From Pseudomonadota bacterium (lineage in GTDB: Bacteria > Pseudomonadota > Alphaproteobacteria > Rhizobiales > JAKPQE01), in the NCBI GenBank assembly GCA_029572955.1, contig JAKPQE010000065.1, forward strand, positions 1 to 60,538: 60,538 bases of DNA, written 5' to 3'. Position 1 is the first letter of the stretch. Every line of letters begins with the position of its first letter. This document shows, one piece after another, positions 52,405 to 60,538 of this stretch. The notes under the pieces were generated by a model. That model had not been told where the DNA came from. It worked only from the letters and a program-made list of their open reading frames with translations, and searched no databases. The translations under genes and the position numbers were made by a program.

Positions 52405-54039
52405 ATGGCGACCGATTCGCCTGACCGCTCGAACATGGAAGCCGCCTTCGAGGCGCTCGCGAAGAATGCCAAGGCCTGGCCTTTCGATGAGGCGAGGAAG
52501 ATCATCGCGCGCATCGAGAAATACGGGGAGAAACCCGACGGCGTGCTGTTCGAGACCGGTTACGGCCCGTCCGGCCTGCCCCATATCGGCACCTTCGGCG
52601 AGGTCGCCCGCACCACCATGGTGCGCCATGCCTTCGAGATCCTGACCGGCGGCAAGGTCAGGACGCGGCTGCTGTGCTTCTCCGACGACATGGACGGCAT
52701 GCGCAAGATCCCGGACACCGTGCCGGACCCGGAAGCGCTGAAGCCTTATCTGCACATGCCGCTGACCGTCGTGCCCGATCCCTTCGGCGGCAAGTTCGAG
52801 AGCTTCGGCCACCACAACAACGCCATGCTGCGCCGGTTCCTCGACACCTTCGGCTTCGACTACGAGTTCGCCTCGGCGACCGACTACTACAAGTCCGGCC
52901 GCTTCGACACGATGCTGCTGCATGCCGTCGCGTGCTACGACGACATCATGAAGGCGATGCTGCCGACGCTCGGCAAGGAGCGCCAGGCGACCTACTCGCC
53001 GTTCCTGCCGATCTCGCCGAAGACCGGCCGCGTGCTCTATGTCCCGATGAAGCATGTCGACGCCGCCGCCGGCACCATCACCTTCGACGACGAGGACGGC
53101 ACCGAGACGACGCTGCCGGTCACCGGCGGCGCCGTGAAGATGCAGTGGAAGCCCGATTTCGGCATGCGCTGGGCCGCCCTCGACGTCGATTTCGAGATGT
53201 TCGGCAAGGACCACGGGCCGAACGCCCCGCTCTACGACCGCATCTGCAACATCCTCGGCGGCCGGGCGCCGGAGCACTTCATCTACGAGCTCTTCCTCGA
53301 CGACAAGGGCGAGAAGATCTCGAAGTCGAAGGGCAACGGCCTGACCATCGACGAGTGGCTGACCTACGCCTCGCCGGAGAGCCTCGCGCTCTTCATGTAC
53401 CAGAAGCCGAAGACGGCCAAGCGCCTCTATTTCGACGTCATCCCGCGCCAGGTCGACGACTACTACGCCTTCCTCGGCAAGTACCCGGCCGACACGCCGG
53501 AGCAGCAGATCGAGAACCCGGTCTGGCACATCCATTCCGGTGAGCCGCCGGTCGACACGATCCCGGTTTCCTTCTCGATGCTGCTCAATCTCGTCAGCGC
53601 CTCCAATTCCGAGGATGCCGGCGTGCTCTGGGGCTTCCTTTCGCGCTACCGGCCCGGCATGACGGCCGAGAACACGCCCGAGCTCGACCGCCTCGTCGCC
53701 TACGCCATCCGCTATTTCCACGACTTCGTGAAGCCGGCGAAGGTGTTCCGCGCCCCGAGCGCGACCGAGCGCGCCGCCCTTGCCGATCTCGATGCCCGCC
53801 TTGCCGCGATGCCCGCCGGGGCCGACGGCGAGGCGATCCAGAACGAGGTCTACGCGGTCGGCAAGGAACACGACTTCGCCAATCTGCGCGACTGGTTCCA
53901 GGGGCTCTATCAGGTGCTGCTGGGTCAGGACCAGGGTCCGCGCTTCGGCTCCTTCGTCGCGCTCTACGGCATCGCCGAGACCCGCGCGCTGATCGCCGAG
54001 GCGCTCGCCGGCGGGCTCGTCACTGAAAAGCAGGACTGA
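52405..54039 (+). CDS. lysK: Lysyl-tRNA synthetase, class I
   Basis: A 544-residue class I (archaeal-type) LysRS that charges tRNA-Lys. The HIGH-type motif is GLPHIGTF (PHIG at 59-62) and the KMSKS-type motif is KISKSKG (304-310) in the Rossmann domain. A helical anticodon-binding C-terminal part follows. Most bacteria use the unrelated class II enzyme; class I is usual in alphaproteobacteria. The ATG at 52405 follows AAGGAA at six bases and is preferred to the ATG at 52390. Its last 20 bases overlap the convergent nuclease-like gene. Confidence 0.95.
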   Translation: MATDSPDRSNMEAAFEALAKNAKAWPFDEARKIIARIEKYGEKPDGVLFETGYGPSGLPHIGTFGEVARTTMVRHAFEILTGGKVRTRLLCFSDDMDGMRKIPDTVPDPEALKPYLHMPLTVVPDPFGGKFESFGHHNNAMLRRFLDTFGFDYEFASATDYYKSGRFDTMLLHAVACYDDIMKAMLPTLGKERQATYSPFLPISPKTGRVLYVPMKHVDAAAGTITFDDEDGTETTLPVTGGAVKMQWKPDFGMRWAALDVDFEMFGKDHGPNAPLYDRICNILGGRAPEHFIYELFLDDKGEKISKSKGNGLTIDEWLTYASPESLALFMYQKPKTAKRLYFDVIPRQVDDYYAFLGKYPADTPEQQIENPVWHIHSGEPPVDTIPVSFSMLLNLVSASNSEDAGVLWGFLSRYRPGMTAENTPELDRLVAYAIRYFHDFVKPAKVFRAPSATERAALADLDARLAAMPAGADGEAIQNEVYAVGKEHDFANLRDWFQGLYQVLLGQDQGPRFGSFVALYGIAETRALIAEALAGGLVTEKQD

Positions 54040-54778
54040 CCGGACGCAGTAGCGGCGGGCTTGCTTCGGGAAGGCTCGGCGCGACCTTGCGGTAGATGCC
54101 GCGGCCGGCCCGCTCGGCTTCCTTGGCGAGCGGACCGTAGTCCGCCGGCGCGCCCGCGACCGGCCTTGCCCAGCCCTGCTCGACGAGCCAGCGGTTGATG
54201 TCGATCGTCCCGACCCGGCAATAGGCCTCGTAGTCGCTCGTCGGCGTGCCGGGTGCCGCATCGCAGTCGACGAGCCTTGCCCGGATCAGCCGGCGCAGCG
54301 CCGACCGGCCCGCCCGTCCGCACGGCCAGGTCGCGCCGGCATCGTCGGCACAGACCCGCTCGGCCGGCAGCGTGTCGACGCCGGCGAACCGGACCCGCAC
54401 ATCCTCGGAGATGAACGACCCGGCGCTCTCGACGACGACCCTCGGATAGCGCCTGACTTCCGGCCGCGGCGGCCGCACCGGCGGCACGTAGCCCGGCACC
54501 CGCACCATCGGCCCCGCGCCCGGCGGGCCGGGCAGCACGCCAGGCGGCGTCACGTCGCGCCGGGCCGGTGCCACCTCCTCGCCGACCGGCGGCCCGCGTT
54601 CGGCACGGTCGGCCTTGTCCGCCGGTGCCGCCGTCTCCGCCCCCGCCGCCGGGCCATCGCCGGCGTCCCGCCCGGGTTTCGCGGCCCATTCCGGCTCGCG
54701 CTCGCCGGCCAGCCAGTTGCCGACCAGCACCGCGCCGATGAGCACGACGATGAGACCGAATGTCCGCGCGCCGGCCAT
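54020..54778 (-). CDS. Membrane-anchored thermonuclease-like (SNase-fold) protein
   Basis: A 252-residue protein. An N-terminal helix (about 7-24) and a long Ala/Pro-rich linker (about 30-110) precede a staphylococcal-nuclease-like domain (about 112-230) with [50 protein letters not shown] and the final RAGRGIYR. Some catalytic positions of SNase (Arg35, Glu43, Arg87) are hard to place, so activity is uncertain. Four Cys in the domain suggest disulfides in the periplasm. It follows the S24 regulator gene after 12 bases and may share its transcript. Confidence 0.75.
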   Translation of the reverse strand: MAGARTFGLIVVLIGAVLVGNWLAGEREPEWAAKPGRDAGDGPAAGAETAAPADKADRAERGPPVGEEVAPARRDVTPPGVLPGPPGAGPMVRVPGYVPPVRPPRPEVRRYPRVVVESAGSFISEDVRVRFAGVDTLPAERVCADDAGATWPCGRAGRSALRRLIRARLVDCDAAPGTPTSDYEAYCRVGTIDINRWLVEQGWARPVAGAPADYGPLAKEAERAGRGIYRKVAPSLPEASPPLLRPVSPAFQ

Positions 54779-54790
54779 CCCGTCCCCCGG

Positions 54791-55456
54791 CTACTGGCTC
54801 GCCCAGACGATGCGCGCCATCCACTCGACCTGGCCGAGCGGAATGACGCGGTTCTCGTGTTCCGGATTGAGCGAGACGAGCTCGATCGCCTTGACCGTCT
54901 TGCGGGCCAGCACCTTGGCCATCACCTCGCCGGCCTGCGTCTTCAGCACCACCCGGTCGCCGCGCCGGATCGAGGCCGAGGGCGAGATGATGATGATGTC
55001 GCCGTCGCGATAGAGCGGCAGCATGGAATCGCCGGAAACCTCGAGCGCGTAGCTGTTGGGATCGGCGGCGCCGGGAAACGGCACCTCGTCCCAGCCGCCG
55101 CCGACCGGGAAGCCGCCATCGTCGAAGAAGCCGCCGACACCGGCCTGGGCAAGGCCGATCAGCGGCACCGAGCGAAGGCCGGAAAGCGCCGGCCGCGCGG
55201 CCTGGCCGCGCTGCTGCAGCTGGCCTTCGACCTCGAGAAGCAGGGTGAATTCCTCGAGCGCCGCGCCGGTCGCCTCCAGCACCTTGGAGATGCTCTCGGT
55301 GCTCGGCCAGCGCAGGCGGCCGTCGACGGCCCGCCGCTTGGAAGGATTGAACGTCGTCGGATCGAGCCCGGCGCGCCGCGCCAGCCCGGACGGGCTGAGG
55401 CCGTAGCGCTCGGCGAGTGCGTCGATCGCGGCCCAGACCTGAGCATGAGAAAGCAT
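54791..55456 (-). CDS. LexA-like transcriptional regulator with S24 peptidase domain
   Basis: A 221-residue repressor. An N-terminal helix-turn-helix (about 4-45, YGLSPSGLARRAGLDPTTFNPSKR) is joined to an S24 autoprotease domain. Ser144 (SGDSMLP) and Lys181 (MAKVL) are 37 residues apart, as in LexA, and an Ala-Gly cleavage site is visible in LAQAGVGG (105-106). It may inactivate itself on RecA-ssDNA or another signal. The promoter region contains an imperfect palindrome that could be its own operator. It is divergent from pyc. Confidence 0.85.
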   Translation of the reverse strand: MLSHAQVWAAIDALAERYGLSPSGLARRAGLDPTTFNPSKRRAVDGRLRWPSTESISKVLEATGAALEEFTLLLEVEGQLQQRGQAARPALSGLRSVPLIGLAQAGVGGFFDDGGFPVGGGWDEVPFPGAADPNSYALEVSGDSMLPLYRDGDIIIISPSASIRRGDRVVLKTQAGEVMAKVLARKTVKAIELVSLNPEHENRVIPLGQVEWMARIVWASQ

Positions 55457-55760
55457 GGTCGACCTCCGGCGCGCCGCCGCGCGAGTTCTTTCGACGCCTA
55501 CTCAACAGGAAAATATACCTTTCGGACTTATCCCCGCTATCCCGCGATGTCCAGTGGAATCGGCCGCGGCAGGCTCGCCCGCGCCGGCCATCCACAGTCT
55601 CCGGCACTGCCGCGCCGTGCCGCGAGGGGCGACCTTTTTGGGCAGCCGCGCCCCTTTCCCCGGGGGCCGGGGCCGTATAAATAGCTCCGACAAAAGTCGA
55701 AAGGCCGGCGCGCCCGCCGCCGGCCGCCGACGACATCGCACGACCTGTTGGAGAGCTTTC
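55457..55760. promoter_or_regulatory. Divergent control region between the S24 regulator and pyc
   Basis: No gene is seen in these 304 bases. Near the regulator side, 55507-55522 reads GGAAAATATACCTTTC, an imperfect palindrome in an AT-rich island with a -10-like TATATT on the minus strand, a candidate auto-operator. On the pyc side TATAAA (55676-55681) is a good -10 box without a clear -35. A hairpin (GGCCGGCG/CGCCGGCC, 55703-55725) follows in the pyc leader. Confidence 0.4.
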
Positions 55761-58700
55761 TTGACGATCACCAAGATCCTTGCGGCGAACCGGTCCGAAA
55801 TCGCCATCCGCATCTTCCGTGCGGCCAACGAGCTGGGCCTCGAGACGGCCGCGGTCTATGCCGAGGAAGACAAGCTGGCGCTGCACCGCTTCAAGGCGGA
55901 CGAGGCCTACCAGATCGGCATCGGCATGGGGCCGATCGAGGCCTATCTGTCGGTCGAGGAGATGATCCGCGTCGCCCGCGAGGCGAAGGCCGACGCCATC
56001 CATCCCGGCTACGGCTTCCTCTCGGAAAGCCCGGAATTCGCCGAGGCCTGCGCCGCCGCCGGCATCGTCTTCATCGGCCCCTCGCCCGACACCATGCGCC
56101 GCCTCGGCAACAAGGTCGCGGCCCGCAATCTCGCCGTCGAGGCCGGCGTGCCGGTGATGCCGGCGACGCCGCCGCTACCCGACGACATGGCCGAGGTGAA
56201 GCGCCTCGCCGCCGGGATCGGCTATCCGGTGATGCTGAAGGCCTCCTGGGGCGGCGGCGGCCGCGGCATGCGCGCCCTGCGCAGCGAGGAAGACCTCGTG
56301 CGCGAGGTCGTCTCGGCCAAGCGCGAGGCCAAGGCCGCCTTCGGCAAGGACGAGATCTATCTGGAAAAGCTCGTCGAGCGCGCCCGCCATGTCGAGGTCC
56401 AGATCCTCGGCGACAGCCACGGCAACATCGTCCACCTTTTCGAGCGCGACTGCTCGGTGCAGCGCCGCAACCAGAAGGTCGTCGAGCGCGCCCCCGCCCC
56501 CTATCTCGACGCCGCCCGCCGCGACGAGATCTGCGGCTATGCCCTGAAGATCGCCCGCGCCGCCGATTATGTCGGCGCCGGCACCGTCGAGTTCCTGATG
56601 GATGCCGACACCGGCGCCTTCTATTTCATCGAGGTCAATCCGCGCATCCAGGTCGAGCACACCGTGACCGAGGTCGTCACCGGCATCGACATCGTCAAGG
56701 CGCAGATCCACATCGCCGAGGGCGAGGCCATCGGCACGCCGCAGTCGGGCGTGCCGCCGCAGGCCGAGATCCGCCTCAACGGCCACGCCCTGCAGTGCCG
56801 CATCACCACCGAGGACCCGGAGCAGAACTTCATTCCGGACTATGGCCGCATCACCGCCTATCGCGGCGCCATGGGCTTCGGCATCCGCCTCGACGGCGGC
56901 ACCGCCTATTCCGGCGCGGTCATCACCCGCCACTACGACCCGCTGCTGGAAAAGGTCACCGCCTGGGCGCCGAGCCCCGAGGAGGCGATCCGCCGCATGG
57001 ACCGGGCGCTGCGCGAATTCCGCATCCGCGGCGTCGCCACCAATCTCGCCTTCCTCGAGAACGTCATCGCCCACCCGAAATTCCGCGACAACAGCTACAC
57101 GACGCGCTTCATCGACGAGACGCCGGAGCTGTTCGCTGCCGTCAAGCGCCGCGACCGCGCGACGAAGCTCCTCACCTACATCGCCGACGTCACCGTCAAC
57201 GGCCACCCGGAGGCGCGCGGCCGCGCCCGTCCGCCGGCCGACGTGCCGCCGCCGGTGCCGCCGCGCTTCGGCGCGACGAAGCCAGAGGGCACCCGCCAGC
57301 TGCTCGACCGCCTCGGCCCGAAGAAATTCGCCGAATGGATGCGCGGCCAGGAGCGCGTGCTCGTCACCGACACCACGATGCGCGATGCCCACCAGTCGCT
57401 GCTGGCGACCCGCGTGCGCACCCACGACATCGCCGCCATCGCCGAGAGCTATGCCACCGGCCTGCCGGGCCTCTTCTCGCTCGAATGCTGGGGCGGCGCG
57501 ACCTTCGACGTCGCCATGCGCTTCCTCACCGAGGACCCGTGGGAGCGCCTCGCCCTCATCCGCGACAAGGCGCCGAACATCCTCCTGCAGATGCTGCTGC
57601 GCGGCTCGAACGGCGTCGGCTACACCAACTATCCCGACAATGTCGTGAAGTTCTTCGTGCGCCAGGCCGCCGCCGGCGGCGTCGACCTGTTCCGCGTCTT
57701 CGACTGCCTCAACTGGGTCGAGAACATGCGCGTCTCGATCGATGCCGTCTGCGAGGAGGAGAAGCTCTGCGAGGGCGCCATCTGCTACACTGGCGACATC
57801 CTCGACCCCGATCGCGCCAAATACGACCTCGAGTACTATGTCGGCCTTGCCCGCGAGCTCGAAGCCGCCGGCGTCCATGTCATCGGCATCAAGGACATGG
57901 CCGGGCTCCTGAAGCCGGCCGCCGCCCGCGTCCTCTTCAAGGCGCTGCGCGAGGAGACCGACCTGCCGCTGCACTTCCACACCCACGACACCTCCGGCGC
58001 CTCGGCCGCGACCGTGCTCGCCGCCGTCGAATCCGGCGCCGACGCGGTCGATGCGGCGATGGATGCCCTTTCCGGCCTCACCGCCCAGCCCTGCCTCGGC
58101 TCGATCGTCGAGGCGCTGCGCCGCACCGAGCGCGACACCGGGCTCGACCCGGCCGTCATCCGCCGCATCTCGTTCTACTGGGAGGCGGTGCGTTACCAGT
58201 ACCGCGCCTTCGAGAGCGATCTTCGGTCCGGCGCCTCCGAGGTCTATCTGCACGAGATGCCCGGCGGCCAGTTCACCAACCTCAAGGAGCAGGCCCGTTC
58301 GCTCGGCCTCGAGGCGCGCTGGCACGAGGTCGCCGAGGCCTATGCCGACGCCAACCGGCTGTTCGGCGACATCGTCAAGGTGACGCCGTCCTCGAAGGTC
58401 GTCGGCGACATGGCGCTGATGATGGTCTCCTCGGGCCTTTCCGCTGCCGACGTCGCCGATCCCGAGAAGGACGTCGCCTTCCCCGAATCCGTCGTCCAGA
58501 TGCTGCGCGGCGATCTCGGCCAGCCCCCTGGCGGCTGGCCCGCCGACCTGCAGAAGAAGGCGCTGAAGGGCGAAAAGCCGATCACCGTCAGGCCCGGTTC
58601 GCTGCTCGCGGCCGCCGACATCGAGGCCGAACGCGGCAAGGTCGCCGCCGAGCTCGAGCGCAAGGTCGACGACTTCGACCTTGCCAGCTACCTCATGTAT

Positions 58701-59207
58701 CCGAAGGTCTTTTCCGAATTCGCACGGGCCCGCGAGACCTACGGGCCGGTCAGCGTGCTGCCGACGCCGGTCTATTTCTACGGCCTGCAGCCCGGCGAGG
58801 AGATCATGCCCGACCTCGAGGCCGGCAAGACCCTCGTCATCCGCTGCCAGGCGATCGGCGAGCCGGACGAGGACGGCCAGGTCCGCGTCTTCTTCGAGCT
58901 CAACGGCCAGCCACGCATCGCCAAGGTGCCGGATCGTGCCCATGGTGCGAGCGGCGCCGGCCAGCGCCGCAAGGCCGATCCGGGCAACGCCGCCCATGTC
59001 GCCGCCCCGATGCCGGGCGTCGTCGCGACCCTCGCCGTCAAGGCCGGCCAGCAGGTCACCGCCGGCGACGTGCTGCTCTCCATCGAGGCGATGAAGATGG
59101 AAACCGCGCTCCATGCCGAGCGCGACGGCACCATCGCCGAGGTCGTCGTCCAGCCGGGCCAGCAGATCGACGCCAAGGACCTGCTGATCGTCTACGCCGA
59201 CGCCTGA
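55761..59207 (+). CDS. pyc: Pyruvate carboxylase
   Basis: A 1148-residue single-chain enzyme that makes oxaloacetate from pyruvate, bicarbonate and ATP. The biotin carboxylase domain (about 1-455) starts ITKILAANRSEIAIR and has the Gly-rich ATP loop KASWGGGGRGMR. The carboxyltransferase domain (about 530-800) has VTDTTMRDAHQSLLATRVRT and the metal-site HFHTHD. The biotin carrier C-terminus has AMKM with biotinylated Lys1112. The TTG start at 55761 is chosen: GGAGAG lies five bases before it and it gives the usual N-terminus, with no nearby ATG alternative. Monocistronic. Confidence 0.96.
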   Translation: MTITKILAANRSEIAIRIFRAANELGLETAAVYAEEDKLALHRFKADEAYQIGIGMGPIEAYLSVEEMIRVAREAKADAIHPGYGFLSESPEFAEACAAAGIVFIGPSPDTMRRLGNKVAARNLAVEAGVPVMPATPPLPDDMAEVKRLAAGIGYPVMLKASWGGGGRGMRALRSEEDLVREVVSAKREAKAAFGKDEIYLEKLVERARHVEVQILGDSHGNIVHLFERDCSVQRRNQKVVERAPAPYLDAARRDEICGYALKIARAADYVGAGTVEFLMDADTGAFYFIEVNPRIQVEHTVTEVVTGIDIVKAQIHIAEGEAIGTPQSGVPPQAEIRLNGHALQCRITTEDPEQNFIPDYGRITAYRGAMGFGIRLDGGTAYSGAVITRHYDPLLEKVTAWAPSPEEAIRRMDRALREFRIRGVATNLAFLENVIAHPKFRDNSYTTRFIDETPELFAAVKRRDRATKLLTYIADVTVNGHPEARGRARPPADVPPPVPPRFGATKPEGTRQLLDRLGPKKFAEWMRGQERVLVTDTTMRDAHQSLLATRVRTHDIAAIAESYATGLPGLFSLECWGGATFDVAMRFLTEDPWERLALIRDKAPNILLQMLLRGSNGVGYTNYPDNVVKFFVRQAAAGGVDLFRVFDCLNWVENMRVSIDAVCEEEKLCEGAICYTGDILDPDRAKYDLEYYVGLARELEAAGVHVIGIKDMAGLLKPAAARVLFKALREETDLPLHFHTHDTSGASAATVLAAVESGADAVDAAMDALSGLTAQPCLGSIVEALRRTERDTGLDPAVIRRISFYWEAVRYQYRAFESDLRSGASEVYLHEMPGGQFTNLKEQARSLGLEARWHEVAEAYADANRLFGDIVKVTPSSKVVGDMALMMVSSGLSAADVADPEKDVAFPESVVQMLRGDLGQPPGGWPADLQKKALKGEKPITVRPGSLLAAADIEAERGKVAAELERKVDDFDLASYLMYPKVFSEFARARETYGPVSVLPTPVYFYGLQPGEEIMPDLEAGKTLVIRCQAIGEPDEDGQVRVFFELNGQPRIAKVPDRAHGASGAGQRRKADPGNAAHVAAPMPGVVATLAVKAGQQVTAGDVLLSIEAMKMETALHAERDGTIAEVVVQPGQQIDAKDLLIVYADA

Positions 59208-59220
59208 GGCCCACGCGATA

Positions 59221-59361
59221 CTGAAGCACTCCTTTTTGACAAGGCTTCAGACCGCTTGCCCTCTCCCCTCCCTCCCCCGGCGGGGGAGGGTTCCAGCCGT
59301 ACCGGCGGGGAATGCCTTGCCCAAAGCCGCAGCCGAGCCCGCTCCCTTGGGGGAGGGCAAC
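59221..59361. repeat. Cluster of GC-rich palindromes in the gap after pyc
   Basis: The 300-base gap between pyc and the TadG-like gene holds no gene. It has CTGAAGC/GCTTCAG (59221-59250), a nine-base stem CCCTCCCCC/GGGGGAGGG with a three-base loop (59270-59290) and an extra CTCCC-TT-GGGGGAGG near 59340-59358. Such stacked palindromes resemble REP-like dispersed elements. Copy number elsewhere in the genome cannot be seen. Confidence 0.5.
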
Positions 59362-59454
59362 CGCAGCTTCGATTTGTCGTGGAACGGCAAATCGCTGGCG
59401 AAGGTCGGGAGGGGGACCGGCGCCAGCATGGCATCCTCGGCCGCAAAAAGCGAG

Positions 59455-59486
59455 AAGGCGGCGCCCGCCGGGTGCCGCCTTTTTTG
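59455..59486 (+). terminator. Strong intrinsic terminator
   Basis: AAGGCGGC (59455-59462) pairs with GCCGCCTT (59474-59481), with further pairing inside, followed by TTTTTG. It reads as a plus-strand terminator, probably for pyc 248 bases upstream, and lies 22 bases before the stop of the convergent TadG-like gene. Confidence 0.75.
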
Positions 59487-59507
59487 TCTCCAAGCCGTCC
59501 GGACCGG

Positions 59508-60538
59508 TTACTTCTCGATCCAGATGTTGCGCCCGATCGGGGCGATGCCGTCCGGCACCGGCACGTCGGTGGCGTTGTAGTTGGTGTTGAGGACGAGGTT
59601 CGGGCCGTCCTTCAATTCCAGCCGGTTGACGACGATCGCCGTGTAGGCCGACTTGTCGGCAACGGTGTAGGTGCCGGTCGACGTCGTCGTGGTTGACGCC
59701 TGCACGCCCTGGATGACGAGCGCGCCCTTCGGCAGGTAGATCGTCCCGGTGAGGTTCTTGGCGTTGCGCGAGGAAACCTTGTAGCTGTTGCCGAGGCTGG
59801 CAGCCGGATCCTCGAACATCAGGAGCCCCGCCATCGGGCCCGACCGCGCGCCGTTGAGGTCGATCGTCGAGCCTTCGCCGAATTCGAAGGTGGCGTTGTC
59901 GGCGAGATAGAGCCCGGCGTACTCCGCCTTCAGGGTCGAGAGATTGCCGACCTTCACCATGCCGCCCTTGATGACGTAGACGCCCTCGGTGAGGATGAGT
60001 GTCGCCGACGGCTTGACTTCGATGCCATCACAATAGACGCCGGGCTTGGCGACGGCATAGCCGCCCGTCGCCACGGTGAAACCGGTGTAGTCGCAGCCGC
60101 CGGCCGAGATCGTGGCGCGGCCGGCGAGCGGGTCCTCGGCCTGCGGACAATCGGTCGTCACGCCCGGCTGGAAGCTCGTCAGCGAGCCCTTGATGCCGCC
60201 GGAGGAGCAGATCAGTTCTGCCTCGATCTTCGAGGAGGTTTCCACGGTGAGGCCGGACTTGTCGGTCGAGTTCGAATAGACAGCGCAGGTCTTTGCGGTG
60301 ATCGTCGCATCGTCCTTGAGACGGACGACGCCGCTGTCGTCGTCGTTGAGCCCGATGACGCAGATGCGGCCGCCGCCGGCGATCCGGGCCGAAGCGGACG
60401 CCGAGACCTCGACCTCGTCGGTGCCGATGAGACCGGCGAAATACATCTTCGGGCTGTCGGTCAGCGTCACCGAGACGAGCGAGCCCTGGTCGCCGACATT
60501 GGCGACCACCTGCACGGTGTCGGCATAGCGGCCGAGAT
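59508..60538 (-). CDS. TadG-like pilus-assembly/envelope protein, 3' part (cut by window edge)
   Basis: The last 343 or so residues of a longer protein: the frame stays open to the window edge (LGRYADTVQVVANVGDQ precedes the first internal GTG). The visible part has segments typical of TadG/TadE-like proteins of alphaproteobacteria: YFAGLIGTDEVEVSASASARI, then a Cys-containing beta-rich domain (ICVIGLNDDDSG, CDYTGF, KPGVYCDGI) and a pectate-lyase-like series of short strands (TLILTEGVYVIKGGMVKVG). It ends with LVLNTNYNATDVPVPDGI. The N-terminal helix that anchors TadG is outside the window. Probably exported with a Tad/Flp pilus system. Confidence 0.75.
   Translation of the reverse strand, partial: LGRYADTVQVVANVGDQGSLVSVTLTDSPKMYFAGLIGTDEVEVSASASARIAGGGRICVIGLNDDDSGVVRLKDDATITAKTCAVYSNSTDKSGLTVETSSKIEAELICSSGGIKGSLTSFQPGVTTDCPQAEDPLAGRATISAGGCDYTGFTVATGGYAVAKPGVYCDGIEVKPSATLILTEGVYVIKGGMVKVGNLSTLKAEYAGLYLADNATFEFGEGSTIDLNGARSGPMAGLLMFEDPAASLGNSYKVSSRNAKNLTGTIYLPKGALVIQGVQASTTTTSTGTYTVADKSAYTAIVVNRLELKDGPNLVLNTNYNATDVPVPDGIAPIGRNIWIEK

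Noticed and set aside
56175-59114. A 979-codon open frame antisense to pyruvate carboxylase
   Set aside because: Composition is His/Asp/Gly-rich as expected for the antisense of a GC-rich gene; no family motif is seen and the sense strand is certain.

Overview
This is a high-GC window (roughly 70 percent) of chromosomal alphaproteobacterial DNA, most likely from the Hyphomicrobiales. The reasons are gene content and order (EipA/DUF1134, class I lysyl-tRNA synthetase, an envC-like/ctpA/divergent-deacetylase/rppH block, TadG-like protein, pyruvate carboxylase) and two copies of a 47-bp intergenic repeat of the type common in that order. The genus cannot be fixed from the sequence. Most genes are housekeeping, tightly packed and often start with ATGA or GTGA overlaps. 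No tRNA, rRNA or CRISPR array was seen.

Layout. 1-9.8 kb: the cut 5' end of an IS1182-like transposase, a Bax-inhibitor-1 protein, the YbbA/YbbP-type ABC exporter divergent from a TesA-like esterase, an aldo/keto reductase, RNA 2',3'-cyclic phosphodiesterase, pterin dehydratase, and several oxidoreductases. 9.9-14.5 kb: typA, a GNAT protein and an orphan FliK-like/FlhB-C-like pair. 14.5-17.3 kb: a sulfide-oxidation locus, flavocytochrome c sulfide dehydrogenase (fccA, fccB) followed by a membrane tetraheme NapC/NirT cytochrome. 17.6-27 kb: a membrane-anchored coiled-coil protein, EipA, a YHS protein, a thioesterase, ruvA-ruvB, ispG-purU and a Bcr/CflA efflux pump.

27.3-35.3 kb holds a complete-looking nine-gene V/A-type rotary ATPase operon in the order G-(C-like)-I-K-F-E-A-B-D. 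Its junctions overlap or nearly touch, and a 15-bp perfect inverted repeat lies upstream. It converges on the envelope block rppH, divergent polysaccharide deacetylase, ctpA and an EnvC-like activator, followed by a SPOUT methyltransferase, mtgA and a prenyl diphosphate synthase.

42.5-46.7 kb is a four-gene run of exported proteins: a small secreted protein, an OmpA-domain protein, a protein with a Met-rich linker, and a secreted caspase-like protease fused to a formylglycine-enzyme-like domain that lacks the catalytic cysteines. I regard this as the best candidate for an undescribed system. Beyond it are a membrane glycosyltransferase with an MshEN-like N-terminus, a solute-binding protein, a fatty-acid-hydroxylase family protein, an alpha/beta hydrolase, a TerB protein, an encapsulated-ferritin (EncFtn) homologue with neither a shell gene nor a targeting tail nearby, lysK, a nuclease-like protein, an S24 (LexA-like) regulator, pyruvate carboxylase, and a TadG-like protein running off the right edge.
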